Part shown: positions 49,801-59,971 of the stretch, piece by piece
Numbering within the stretch: position 1 is the stretch's first letter
Layout: the number at the start of each line of letters is the position of its first letter
NCBI RefSeq assembly: GCF_016545825.1
Contig: NC_052614.1
Span: forward strand, 39,650,072 to 39,714,071
Source of the DNA: Eucalyptus grandis
Taxonomy: Eukaryota; Streptophyta; Magnoliopsida; Myrtales; Myrtaceae
Direction: 5' to 3'
DNA: 64,000 bases
Notes under the pieces: model-generated
Databases searched by the model: none
The model's input: only the letters and a program-made list of their open reading frames with translations
Told to the model about the DNA's origin: nothing
Program-made: the position numbers and the translations under genes

Positions 49801-52243
49801 AAGCTCTGGTCAAGAGTTTGTTTTAAATGCACATAATGGAGAGTGAAAGTTCATTTGTGGTGATTTTGAAAATTTTACCATTCAAAGCATTCTTAAAGTA
49901 ACCCAGCAGCTCTCCCTCATTCCTGGATATAGTTCGCATCTAGTGATTAAATGAAATATGCCGACTTTTCAGAACAACCTCCACACAATCAAGTGTACAC
50001 TATGCAACATCTTTCTCTCATATTGCAGGTTATTGTATCAGCGAGGAAGCCTGAGTTTTTCCAGATGTCACATCCAATGTACGAAGTGGTCACTGGTGAG
50101 GGTCTGATGCGTCCTTGTTTCAAGGCTTGTACAGGTGATCTATCTCCATCCTTTTCGACTCATGCCATGTGTTGTCAATGAAATGCCCATGTTCAGCAGT
50201 GAGGCGTCTTTCATTACTACCCTTGTTGTCTTCAGTTACCACAAAAAGTGCTTGTATATGCTAGAAAAAAGAAATCTAGAAAGGTTTGGGGACAGATGTA
50301 AGTTGAAATAAATGAGGTCATTTCATGCTGTTGCTTATAAGAAGTCCAGCATAAGTGACCCTTGCCAGAATCGAGATGGCAAATGTTTCCTAGCATGGAG
50401 GGCATTGTTAACAGAGAACGTTTTTAAGAGGGTTAAGTTTCTTTCCTAGTAGCAGACAATAGGTAGGATGCCTTGATCATCTTCAAGAAGTCGGGCAAAT
50501 TTACTGCATTGCTAGTTAATTTTGAAGTTTATCCCATCTGATGCAGTTACAAAGGTAAAATTTCACCTGAATGACTGTTTCTTCAGTTGGGTCTTTTTTT
50601 TTTTTTTTCAAACGTGCATCAAGTATAAGGAATGCTTTTTGTGAAGAGTGCTATTTTGTCAGAAGTCAGCCAGAGAAAGCTATTTTGACCTCTTATCTGA
50701 GGATGGTTTAGTATTCTATTTGACATGTGACAGCTTGAGTTCTCTCATCTTATATGGTCCACTGATTCAGGGGGCTTGTATTCTGGGGGAAGTGCTCAAA
50801 TGGTAGAGAATTCTCTCAATATACATGGCGATGAAATATTATATGTGGGTGACCATATATACACAGATGTCAGTCAGTCCAAAGTTCATTTACGATGGAG
50901 AACAGCATTAATCTGTCGAGAATTGGAGGAGGAGGTTGGTAACAGTCTACTTTATTTTACAGAATATGCACATATGACCAAACATAGATATTTGTAGGAA
51001 TTCATGATTTTTCCTTATTGATCGTTCCTTTGCAGTCAGGCATAGAAAGGCAGCAACATTCCTTAGGGTCAAAGAAAATTCAGCTAATGGGGATTTTATA
51101 GTCTCATATAGTAGTCATAAATCATAATATTTGGAAATGTTTTCGGTCTTGTATAGGAGTTTTCCATGGCTATGGTGCAATGCTTGCATATTCTCAACTT
51201 TTGTTTTCTCTAACAAAGCTTTTGACACTACAGTATAGTGCTTTAATTCGAAGCCAAGATCACAGAGCCACGTTGATAGATCTCATAAACCAAAAAGAGG
51301 TCGTCGGGGATCTCTTTAACCAGCTTCGGCTTGCTTCGCAGAGGCGCAATAAAGGGCGTCCAGCGCAGGTAAGTAAGCTATTAAGCCTTTATTTTTTTTA
51401 TTTTTTTTATAAGCAACTATTAAGCCCTTAAATGCTATTTTCTTATAACCTCTGTAAGTGTTCCATTTGACATCTCTATCTTCTTGTTTATGGCTAAGTA
51501 TCTGGAAGTCATTTGGGCGACATCTTGCATTGTTGCACATCGTTGATCTCCTTTTCTCTGAATATCCAGACAATAGCTGCAACAAGCATGGACGATCAGG
51601 AACTCACTGAAAGCATGCAGAAGTTACTGATTGTCATGCAAAGACTAGACAATAAAATAGCACCATTACTAGAGACGGATGGCGAGCTTTTCAATAAAAG
51701 GTGCCGACGCTTGATGAACTTAAGTTGCAGAAACTCTGATTTAACCATTATATATGTTTAAGTAGTGAACTCTTTTGTTTGTGCTCTCCCATCAAATTTG
51801 ATACGTTACAGAAGTAATTCGCTCTTTCTTGTCATTAGGTGGGGCTATCTGTCGCGAGCAGGTCTATGGGATAAGAGCCACTTGATGAGACAAATTGAGA
51901 AGTACCTTCTTTTTGCCCCTTTCAAATGCATTCCAAACCCACAATGATATATAGGAGCAATCAAGAGTCTCATGAATTTTCGTTTGGCTCAACATTAACG
52001 AATGCAGGTATGCTGATATATACACATCAAGAGTTTCGAATTTTCTACACTACACGCCCTTCATGTACTTCCGGTCGCAGGAACAGGTACCATTATTGCC
52101 TTGGCTCTCTCATTTCCCTTTTTTTCTGCTCGGACTTTGTGCTGACACGGTTCGCGCTCACGTTTTTTTTGATGCAGTCGCTCGCACATGACTCTTATTT
52201 TCAAAAACATTGGCCGATCAATGGTCTCTCGGTCGATAACTAA
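46141..52243 (+). CDS. HAD-superfamily 5'-nucleotidase (subfamily IG, At1g75210 type)
   Basis: Magnesium-dependent HAD phosphatase, annotated in plants as a purine 5'-nucleotidase; probably organelle-targeted here, judging from the Ser/Arg-rich N-terminus. Exons: 46141-46473, 46672-46769, 47581-47700, 47999-48088, 48174-48289, 48646-48745, 49138-49209, 49288-49335, 49454-49531, 49610-49729, 50029-50134, 50771-50934, 51234-51368, 51570-51700, 51839-51901, 52008-52086, 52178-52243. About 639 residues, as in Arabidopsis. Motifs: DxD nucleophile in IGYDMDYTLMHYN, motif II LLLITNSDYHYTD, motif IV VGDHIYTDVS. Intron 7 has a GC donor. Exon 1 starts at MQAASPPSEL (or MAPASC, 46210) but loses frame in the GGC/G run near 46349-46372. 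Downstream of it the conserved GEVFYATPSSKSDVDYLG is one base out of frame. All other exons fit in phase. Confidence 0.92.
46787..46898. repeat. (CT)n and poly-A runs in nucleotidase intron 2
   Basis: (CT)n at 46787-46817, followed by about 25 A at 46874-46898. Confidence 0.9.
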
Positions 52244-52480
52244 GATCGAACATGTCATTGTAGCATTTTGAAGAAGTCGGATTCGTGATAACCTTATCAT
52301 TAGCAGCCGAAGTACCCTCTCAAAGTCGGGAGACTGACTGGCGCAGAGGTGTGTGTGTGCTTGAGAATTGATAGTAATCGGAGTGAATTGCCTTGTACGA
52401 TACTGCCAATGAATGAAAATTGCCTCCTGTTGTGCAATTTTTGACCGTTTCGATTAGGGAAAAAAAAACCCATCGGGGTT
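52244..52480. other. 3' flank of the nucleotidase gene
   Basis: Probably 3' UTR and downstream flank. No other feature seen. Confidence 0.4.
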
Positions 52481-52483
52481 GTC

Positions 52484-52675
52484 CTAGTGGCCACTCTTTT
52501 TACATGAGAAGAGAGATGTAAGGGGTTTGATTCCCCTCCCCTCAGCTGTGAGGACGTTTAATTTCAGGCGGGGTTCGATTTTCACGCTCTATAAAGAGAT
52601 GGGATAAAAGTCTACGAGTGAGTTGAAAGTAAGATTTGTATAGAAAAAAAAAAGAAGAAGAAAAAAATTAGGGGG
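52484..52675 (+). mobile_element. tRNA-derived SINE
   Basis: A-box-like tcctagtggccactc and B box GGTTTGATTCCCC (52524-52536), then a short body and an A-rich tail aaaaaaaaaagaagaagaaa (about 52644-52668). Short flanking words attaggg on both sides could be the target duplication. Differs in sequence from the SINE at 45278. Confidence 0.55.
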
Positions 52676-53691
52676 CTAAAGAAAGTAAGATCTATAATAA
52701 ACAACAAGTGCTTGTATCTAGTTTGAACTTTTATTCAATCAATTATAATATAAGTTACCTAACTTTTTATTCATATCTCATGACAATCTTATTCTTTTTT
52801 TTCTTTTTTTTCGTTGTTCCCGAAAAATAGAATTGTTGACGACTTCTCCATCATAATCTCGTGATAGTTTTCAAATTGATGCAGCTTTTTCATTTTCCAA
52901 TTATTCGGTGAAAACAAAAGGTAAATGTCACCTTGATGCAACTCTCCAAAGGGGTCTAGGGAAAATGGGCCTTAAGATAATATAGAGTTGGGATGGTCCA
53001 CAATCAATTTGGGTTCTCTCAATTCCTTACCCGATGCATGTTAATAGATTCAATTTAATTCGATTGATCCTAAAAAAAAGTCTATTGGAAGAAGAGTCGT
53101 CATTAATTTATTCCGGTTATTTAGGGATTTGATTAGACGAATTGTCTAGATGGTGCTGTTTAGGTATCTTAACTTGATTAATTTGCTAACTAACTTCATT
53201 TTGTCCTTATTCATTTTATGACCCTATGCGGCTAAATGATATTCATGCATGAGTGTGCAATTAAAAAGAAAAAAAAAAGTAGATAACAACAACCGGTGTG
53301 ATAAAAATAAAGCTTATGAAAGTAAATTATATGTAGTGTCAAACAAGAAATTTACACGACCTTATTATTCAGCCACATTACATAATCCCCAAGTGTTATG
53401 TTCAAATTGAGTTCAATTTCTTGCTTAAAAGTTTGACCTACCAAAAATTAATAAATATGAAAGGAATTTACTAAAATGTCTAAACTATAATGTACTAACT
53501 AAAATGAAACTAAATTAAATCTAGTGCTAAAATTTAACAACCTAATCGATACTAGCTTCTAAGCTATGTAATTTTAAAATAAAGTTCTAATTCTGGTAAA
53601 GAGGGAGTTGGGCCGAGCCAAAATATGGGCTGTTGTGGACTCTCGGGTCTGCGCCATGAACACAAATTGGGCATTATCCTTTAGCCATTTA
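52676..53691. other. AT-rich intergenic DNA
   Basis: No gene or element ends recognised. About 52900-52960 (gtgaaaacaaaaggtaaatg) resembles 57155-57200, part of a dispersed duplication. Confidence 0.45.
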
Positions 53692-54387
53692 AGGCTTATT
53701 TGTCAAAAAAAAAAAATTATGTTCTTCGAGACAAAAATTTCTATTCTTTTGTTCCAGGAAACTAATAAAGAATAGAAATGTATTTGGTAAAAATTTTGTT
53801 TCTTTTTTTTTGTTTCCAGGAATAGATTTGGAACGGAAATAAGAAATAGAAAAAAATAGTTTCTTGTTTTCAGGAACAATTTCTAGAATCAATTTTTCTC
53901 TATCTTCTTTTCTTCTTCTTATTCTTCCTTTTGGTCGATTGTCCGCGCCTGGTCATCAACCTTGGCCATGGCCAACATTGGCGATTGGCCAAATGAGGGC
54001 TAATGACTTTGCTAGAGTATCGCTGACCCTAGAGACACCAAGCCACGGCGAGGCTCGTCAGCCCGAGCCTTGCCATGGTTGGGCAAGGCACGGCGAGGCT
54101 CGGCCTTGCTTGGGCTGGGCAAGGCTTGGCCTCCTTAGCTAGTGCGAGGTTGGGCTTGAGGCCAAGCCTCGGCTGAGCTAGGGCCGGCCTCCAGCGACCA
54201 ACCAAAGAGAAAAATAAAAAAATAAAAAAATAAAAATTTAAGAATCTTACCAAACTGAGAATATAAATTTTGAGAAATTACCAAACGCATTTTTTGCTTA
54301 AAAATTGTTCCCGATAACAAAAATAGAAAAAAAATCATTTCTCATCAAAAATTATTTCTCAAAAAAGAATCGTTATCAAACGCACTC
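53692..54387. mobile_element. PIF/Harbinger-like MITE, second copy
   Basis: 696 bases flanked by TTA (53689-53691 and 54388-54390). The ends are AGGCTTATTTG and, reverse-complemented, GAGTGCGTTTG. It has the same architecture as 4101-4964: AT-rich arms with ttgttcc/ggaacaa words and a GC-rich core with cggcgaggctcg (54043-54140). Confidence 0.75.
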
Positions 54388-55730
54388 TTATTATATTTTC
54401 TTATTATCACATTCGTAACTTTTTTTTTCCTTTCATCTTCTTGACAGGGCTAAACAATTTCAACTGAAAATTAATGTCACTAAAAGCTTAAGCCTATTAG
54501 AAGAAATTATGATTTGATATTTAACTATTCTATCACTCCTCCTAACGCTTAATCTGGTCTTTTTTTGCTTAAATACTAAGGTGGGCATATTTAATTGGAG
54601 AGGCAAATAGAGCTTAGACAGATTGAAACTTATAATCCTTGTTTTAATATCATATGAGATTTTGGAGGGATCATTAAAAGCATAAACTTTTGTAAGACGA
54701 TAGGAAAATCTTACCCAATTGGAGACCGCCACTTAATCAACATCTCCATCCAAGTTACACTATCACAAACTTGAAGAAACTCATGGCACCTGGATGAGCA
54801 ACTGAGATGCCACCAATCGGATAAGGAAGTGAAATGCCACCAATCGAATCACCAATAGACAACTCTCCATCATTCTTCATTGCCGTCCGTCACTGTCGAT
54901 CAATTACAAAACACCAAACAAAGCACGGAGGCAACACGAGTGTTATTCTCGGTGTTATGTTGGGGATCTGCGTATGTGATGAGTGTCCAATGCAGGGATT
55001 TAAGAAAATTCCTGTTACACACTTTTGCAACTTCATTGAAGCATTTTTACAAACATCTGAAGAGCATTTCAACGCAGAGGGAGAGGGCTGAGTGCATCGA
55101 TGAAACCACGACCCATTCTCAAACAGCAACTGCATCATCAAAGAGGGTGCTCACTTCTAGAGAAACCTCGTTATTGGATAGTCCCCACGTAAACCACACT
55201 CCAAAGGCATCAACCGCAGGACTATGCATAAAAAAAACAGGGTATGGAAAACCCACCTCGAGAACGTGAATCTGTGCACACGAGCTGGAAACCGTAACCT
55301 CGAGGACTACTTCTACGGTGATTTATACCGAACAGAGTTTGAACGATGACTTGAGCTTCTCAGACGCGGGAACGTCGAAACAGAGGCTCTTTGTAAACAG
55401 TGAAAGGGCAACCGCCGGCAAAGATGGAGGCAGTCCGACGATGAAGAGAAAAAGAGAAAGAAAAGAAAAACTGAAGATCTTCTGGTTTACCAAAGAAATG
55501 CTTGGGCTGAAAAAGCTCACTATGCATGAAAATTTCCAACGTTGCGTTTGCAAACCTTAAGGAAGGAGGTCATTACGAGCTACAAGAGCTCGCCATGTCA
55601 AAGATGTTACAGGCTACAGAAGTTTATTGTGTGGAAGAGAGTACTCCGATGCTGCAGGTCAGGGTGTGACTCCGAGATTACAACTTGCAATCATTTTGCG
55701 GCGACCATGATATAAACTCACTAGAAAATG
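54388..55730. other. Intergenic DNA with an unrecognised coding-like stretch
   Basis: From about 54830 to 55560 the base composition rises and several plus-strand frames lie end to end (one reads THFCNFIEAFLQTSEEHFN). Short frame pieces suggest a decayed gene, but I cannot name the family. tgccaccaatcgga is repeated at 54810 and 54836. Confidence 0.3.
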
Positions 55731-55734
55731 TACT

Positions 55735-56297
55735 AAAAAGGCCGTAAGCTTATGACATTGGTATCGGTTCAATTTTAAACATTTTAATAAGATCAGTTTA
55801 ATTCTAAATATTTTCATATCGATATTGATTTAGTTATTTTAGCCAATTTTAGCTTGCCGAGGCTGACATGAACGCTAGCCAGTATTAGCCATCCAGCCAA
55901 TGTTGATGTGGCAATTTTTAAATAAAATTTTATCTTTTTTACTTTTTTTTCTCTTCTTCCTCCTTGGGCTTCTTCTCCCTCCAGTGGCCGGCAAGGGTCG
56001 CAGCTCTCACTCAACCTCGCCTAGGGCTGCGAGTGAGGTGTCTTCACCTAGATTTGCCTCACCCACATTACTTAGGCCTCACCTAGTGACTAGACGGTCG
56101 GCACCGATTGGCGTCCACATCAGCATTGGCTGAATGGCCAGCATTGACTGACATTCATGTCAACGTCAGCCACCCAATATTGGCCGGAATAACTAAATTA
56201 GTACAAATATAAAAAAGTTTAAGACTAAATTGGTCAAATTAAAAGGTTTAGAACTGAATTAGTATCAATGCCATAAGTTTAGGACTTTTTTTATACT
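55735..56297. mobile_element. Long-inverted-repeat MITE with GC-rich centre
   Basis: The left arm (aaaaggccgtaagcttatga, from about 55737) and the right arm reverse-complemented (aaaagtcctaaacttatggc) match for about 110 bases, including ttcaattttaaac/ttcagttctaaac and tttagttatt. The centre at 55980-56110 is GC-rich. The ends are not exactly fixed. Long arms of this kind suit a Mutator-type MITE, but no target duplication was resolved. Confidence 0.65.
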
Positions 56298-56656
56298 TTT
56301 CCCTAAACTTACTGTCTTGAAATAGATTCCGAGGTTTCATTCTCAAACCTAATGGAAATGGATCACTCAAGGAACCTTAAGATGATACAGGGCAACCTTG
56401 CCCCTATTTTCTCGAGTGGTAAATTTTGATGTAAAACCCACATGTTAGCTCAGACAATCCAAATATGAAAAGACTTGATTAATGGATATAAAATTGGCTT
56501 GGTGTTTGCATTAAGAAATGAAAGGCTCATTAGGCTCAAAAATATTTCAAGGGTTTTGGAGCTGGTGATCATCTGAACATCACTATCAACTATTTTAAAA
56601 AATTCTTGAATTCTTTGGCATTGGCCTCGAGAGTCCATCTTGATGTGATTCTATTT

Positions 56657-56712
56657 AACCATTACATTGATTTTTTTTTTTTTTTTTGGAGCGAGAACCA
56701 TTACATTGATTT
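56657..56712 (-). mobile_element. Extremely short retroposon insertion with 17-base target duplication
   Basis: aaccattacattgattt occurs at 56657-56673 and again at 56696-56712. The 22 bases between are a T-run plus ggagcgag, i.e. on the minus strand ctcgctcc followed by poly-A. This fits a nearly complete 5' truncation of a poly-A retroposon. Confidence 0.6.
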
Positions 56713-56819
56713 GAACAGGTGAGAACTTTGCTCTTTATTAAACATCGGAATAGAATAGAATGCACGCATAATTTTTTTCTAATCTTTCTCAACACGATAT
56801 TGAGCTGATGGTCGTATGG

Positions 56820-57000
56820 GAGGGTTTTGTGTATTGCGATTCTCCGTTCTTGCTCCTCCTTTTTTTTTCCCGATTCTTGCTTTTGTGTTTCGTCTTGCGG
56901 TTGTTGTCTGGTAATGGTGCTTCAGAAGGCGGGTGTTGATTGGGAATCATGCGATTCAGTTTGGTTTTGTGCGCAGGAATTGATGGTTCGGTTTTCTTAA
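56820..57000 (+). pseudogene. Displaced fragment of nucleotidase intron 1 and exon 2 start
   Basis: Closely matches 46560-46695: attcttgcttttgtgtttcg, taatggtgcttcagaaggcg, gggtgttgattggg and gcgcaggaattgatggt align in order. It includes the intron 1 acceptor and first codons of exon 2. The flank at 57040-57200 in turn resembles 52830-52990, downstream of the gene. Confidence 0.75.
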
Positions 57001-58164
57001 ATTGAGTGTGAAAAACACGACCCTTTTTAAGTTAATCCCACTAAGTTGTATTCAAGAAATTTGAGGAAAACATTCCTCACCTTTTTCCAAAATTGGTCAA
57101 TTATTACGTGAGAAATTAGCCTTTTCGTATTTTTCCCCTTCCGATGGAATTATTTGGCGAAAACAAGGAGTAAATGTCACCCTGCTAGAAAGGGTTTTTC
57201 CACTCGTTGAGATCGTTGTTCAATTTTTACAACAAATATTTATAAAACAGGGACATTCAAATTAGAAAATATAATCAAAGATGGAATAATATTAATAATG
57301 AAAAAGATCAATGCTTGTTATTCATAGAATCTTTGCCACATTGTTGAACGATATAAATTTGTTGGTAAAAAATTACACAAACTTTTTATTTATCTATACC
57401 ATTTTTATCATATTATATTAGTATGTTTCCCTTGATAAAAGACAATTCTTGGACCATTGAGTCAAAAATCAAAGAAAAGCTTGGCCACGCTTAACGAATA
57501 ATCTTTAAATTATAGCCTACCATATAATGTGATCCATTAATTTTTAAATTTATTTAATGTGGTCCACGAACTTTAATCTAACGTACAATGCAGTCTCCAA
57601 ACTTTCGATATATGTTCAATTTAGCTCTAGATAGTATGAAAATCAGGGATGATCAATTCCAAGGTGGATAGATTCCACGACAAGAACTTAGAACCTATCA
57701 TATTATAATCGGTTCTCAATTTTTTTTACCCTGAAACCTACCTTATTTGCCTGAAACAGATTTTCGAGCCTACATTGTTTTTCCAATTCAGTTCCAAGGT
57801 CTACTAGAGAACCTGTTTCATTTTTTTGTTACCTTTTTTTTTAAAGCTATGAGTCACAAAATGATACAAATCATAATTCATCAAAAACAACAATCTATAA
57901 GATGAATATGTGGTCACATACAATTATAAATGATGAAAAAGGTTTAAACATGTAATATAAACTATAAGTTATAAAATTCTATTCGTAATTCATCCATTAG
58001 GGAAGAAGAAAAACTAGCAAGGATTTTCGAGAATAGACAAAAGACGAAGGAGTGCTCAGGTTAGGATTTATGGGAAAAAGAAATTAGAGTTTTGGCTTTT
58101 TAGCTTGGTAGTCCGATCTGGTTCTCTGATAGGTATTCACTTAGAACCTATTTCTGAACCACTT

Positions 58165-59376
58165 AGGGCATGCATGGTAACATTTCTACTCCTTGATTTT
58201 TTTGTTTCCCGAAATATAAAAAGAACATAAATTCGTTTTATAGCGTAAAATAATTTTTTTTTATTCCCCGGAATAAAAACGTAACCGAGAAATAGATTTA
58301 AAGTAGAAACAAGAAGTAATAAAAAGTAATTTTTATTCTCGAAACAATTTCTATGACTAAGTCATTTTCGTCCCCCCCCATGCCTGCTAGAGGAGGAGCA
58401 ATCAAGAAGAAGAAGAGAGAGAAAAAGAAAATCTAAAAATATTATGTAAGTACACTATTATCTCAAAAAAAAAAAAAAAAAGAACAAGAACGTATTGACA
58501 TTTCAACGTTCCTCATTTTTCATTTATATATTGCAGTTATTTTCACTTAAAAATAACTGTCCCTTCCTCTTATGAACCCTTACCTTATGGTGGACGCGTC
58601 TAGCTTCGTCCATCAAATAAAAACCTATTAATTGTTAAAAAAATTAAATTAAATTCCACGTTACAAAAGAAATTTTGGATCATACCAAATATGTTCTTAT
58701 TATTTTTCTATTCCGAGAATAGAACTTTTGTATATTTATTAAGGCTGTGTTTAGTAACATTTTTATTTCTCCAAATTTCCGTTCTTTTAAAAAATAGAAA
58801 TCTATTTAATAATGTTAATTGATTTTTCTATTCTCTAGAATAAAAAAAGTAGCTAGAGAATAGATTTGAAACAAAAATAAGAAGTAAAAAAGAGTAAATT
58901 ATTGTTCTTGAAAATAATTTCTAAAAATAAGTTGCTTTTTCTTTTCTTCTTCATTGCTACCCTTGACTTGTGCCACTGCCCCCTTGTCCGGCCACCGATC
59001 ACTTTCCACCACCAACCACCATAGATGGTAGGCGGTGGCGGGCGGTAGTCACTGGTGTCCGATAAGGAAGAATAAGAAAAGGAAAAAAAAAAGAAAAAAT
59101 CTTAAAAAATTAAAAGAACTATAAATTTTGCGAAACCTACCAAACATATTCCTTTTTTTTTTTTCATTTTGAAAATAAATTTTTATATAGTTATCAAACA
59201 AGTTCTTTTATTTAGAAATTATTTCAAGAAATAAAAATAGAAAATTATGAAAAGAAATTGTTTTCGAATAAAAACGTTACCAAACGGACCTAGAAATTGT
59301 TCCAGAATATAGAACTAAAAAACACCATTTCGAAAAGAAATTATTTTCCAAAGCAAAAATGCTACTGAACACCCCG
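58165..59376. mobile_element. Nested level 3: PIF/Harbinger-like MITE, interrupted
   Basis: Flanked by TTA (58162-58164 and 59377-59379). The left end GGGCATGCATGGTAACATTTC and the right end, reverse-complemented, GGGGTGTTCAGTAGCATTT (after one C) agree. Same ttcc/ggaa-rich arms as the copies at 4101 and 53692. Confidence 0.55.
58742..59290. mobile_element. Nested level 4: PIF/Harbinger-like MITE
   Basis: The left end AGGCTGTGTTTAGTAACATT after TTA (58739-58741) and an inward end near 59290, reverse-complemented AGGTCCGTTTGGTAACG. The core 58960-59060 is GC-richer (ccaccgatcactttccacca). An alternative pairing of these ends with those of level 3 is possible; the nesting order is inferred. 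Confidence 0.5.
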
Positions 59377-59665
59377 TTACAGTCAATTCCATAAATTTGG
59401 AACTTGTTATCAGATCGATTCCTTGGTACCGATTCCTGACCTATTTTTCACACGGTCCAATCCGATTTCTGGATATAACCGGTTTGGTCGCATACCGCTA
59501 ATGAAAAATGTTCAGAGTTATCTTTATATATAAAGTTTAAAGATGATATCTTTTTAGAGTTTAAGGACTAAACTGAACATATATTAAAAGTACAAGACTA
59601 AGGTTTAAGGGTCATATTAAACAAATTTAAAATTTATAGTTCACATTACGTTTTGGGCCAAAACT

Positions 59666-59971
59666 TCTTTGCTATTTATGTTATTTACCCATAATGCATC
59701 TTCCAAACGACAAACCAGTCCAAAACCGTGACGTGCGTTCTCCGCCTTCCTCGCCCTTTCGGCTTCTTCCGCTCTAGGGTTTCGGAATCGCCTTCGCCTC
59801 CTCCTTCAGCTCGATCGCCGATGGACAACTTCGCCTACGGCTGCCCGGAAGAATCGCCGGAAACCGCCGGCTGACGAGCGGCTCCGGCGAACCCCCGCCC
59901 CGCGCCCCCGGTTTTTCCCGATTCCCCTCCCGCCCCTGCCGTTGTTGGATTGGCGCGCCTCGCGGCCGGCC
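59666..59971 (+). promoter_or_regulatory. Promoter/leader of the MUSTANG-like gene with an upstream ORF
   Basis: The leader is C/T-rich. A 17-codon upstream frame (ATG 59821, stop TGA 59872-59874) begins MDNFAYGCPEESPET and ends 97 bases before the main ATG. Upstream frames often lower translation; an effect here is inferred. Confidence 0.5.

Larger units (their letters stand above)
57648..59505. mobile_element. Nested level 2: ggaacc-type inverted-repeat element, interrupted
   Basis: The left piece (57648-58160) has ggttctcaatttt, cctgaaaccta and ggttctctgatagg. The right piece (59380-59505) has ggaacttgttatcag and ggataaccggttt-like words in the opposite sense. It resembles the element at 6683-7800. 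It is split by the inserts below at a TTA site. Confidence 0.5.
57520..59665. mobile_element. Nest of inverted-repeat elements, outermost pair of arms
   Basis: The left arm (57525-57625, taatgtgatccattaatttt then atatatgttcaatttagc) pairs with the right arm (59545-59660, reverse-complemented taatgtgaactataaatttt then atatatgttcagtttagt). Everything between lies inside this element. The ends are not exactly resolved. Confidence 0.55.
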
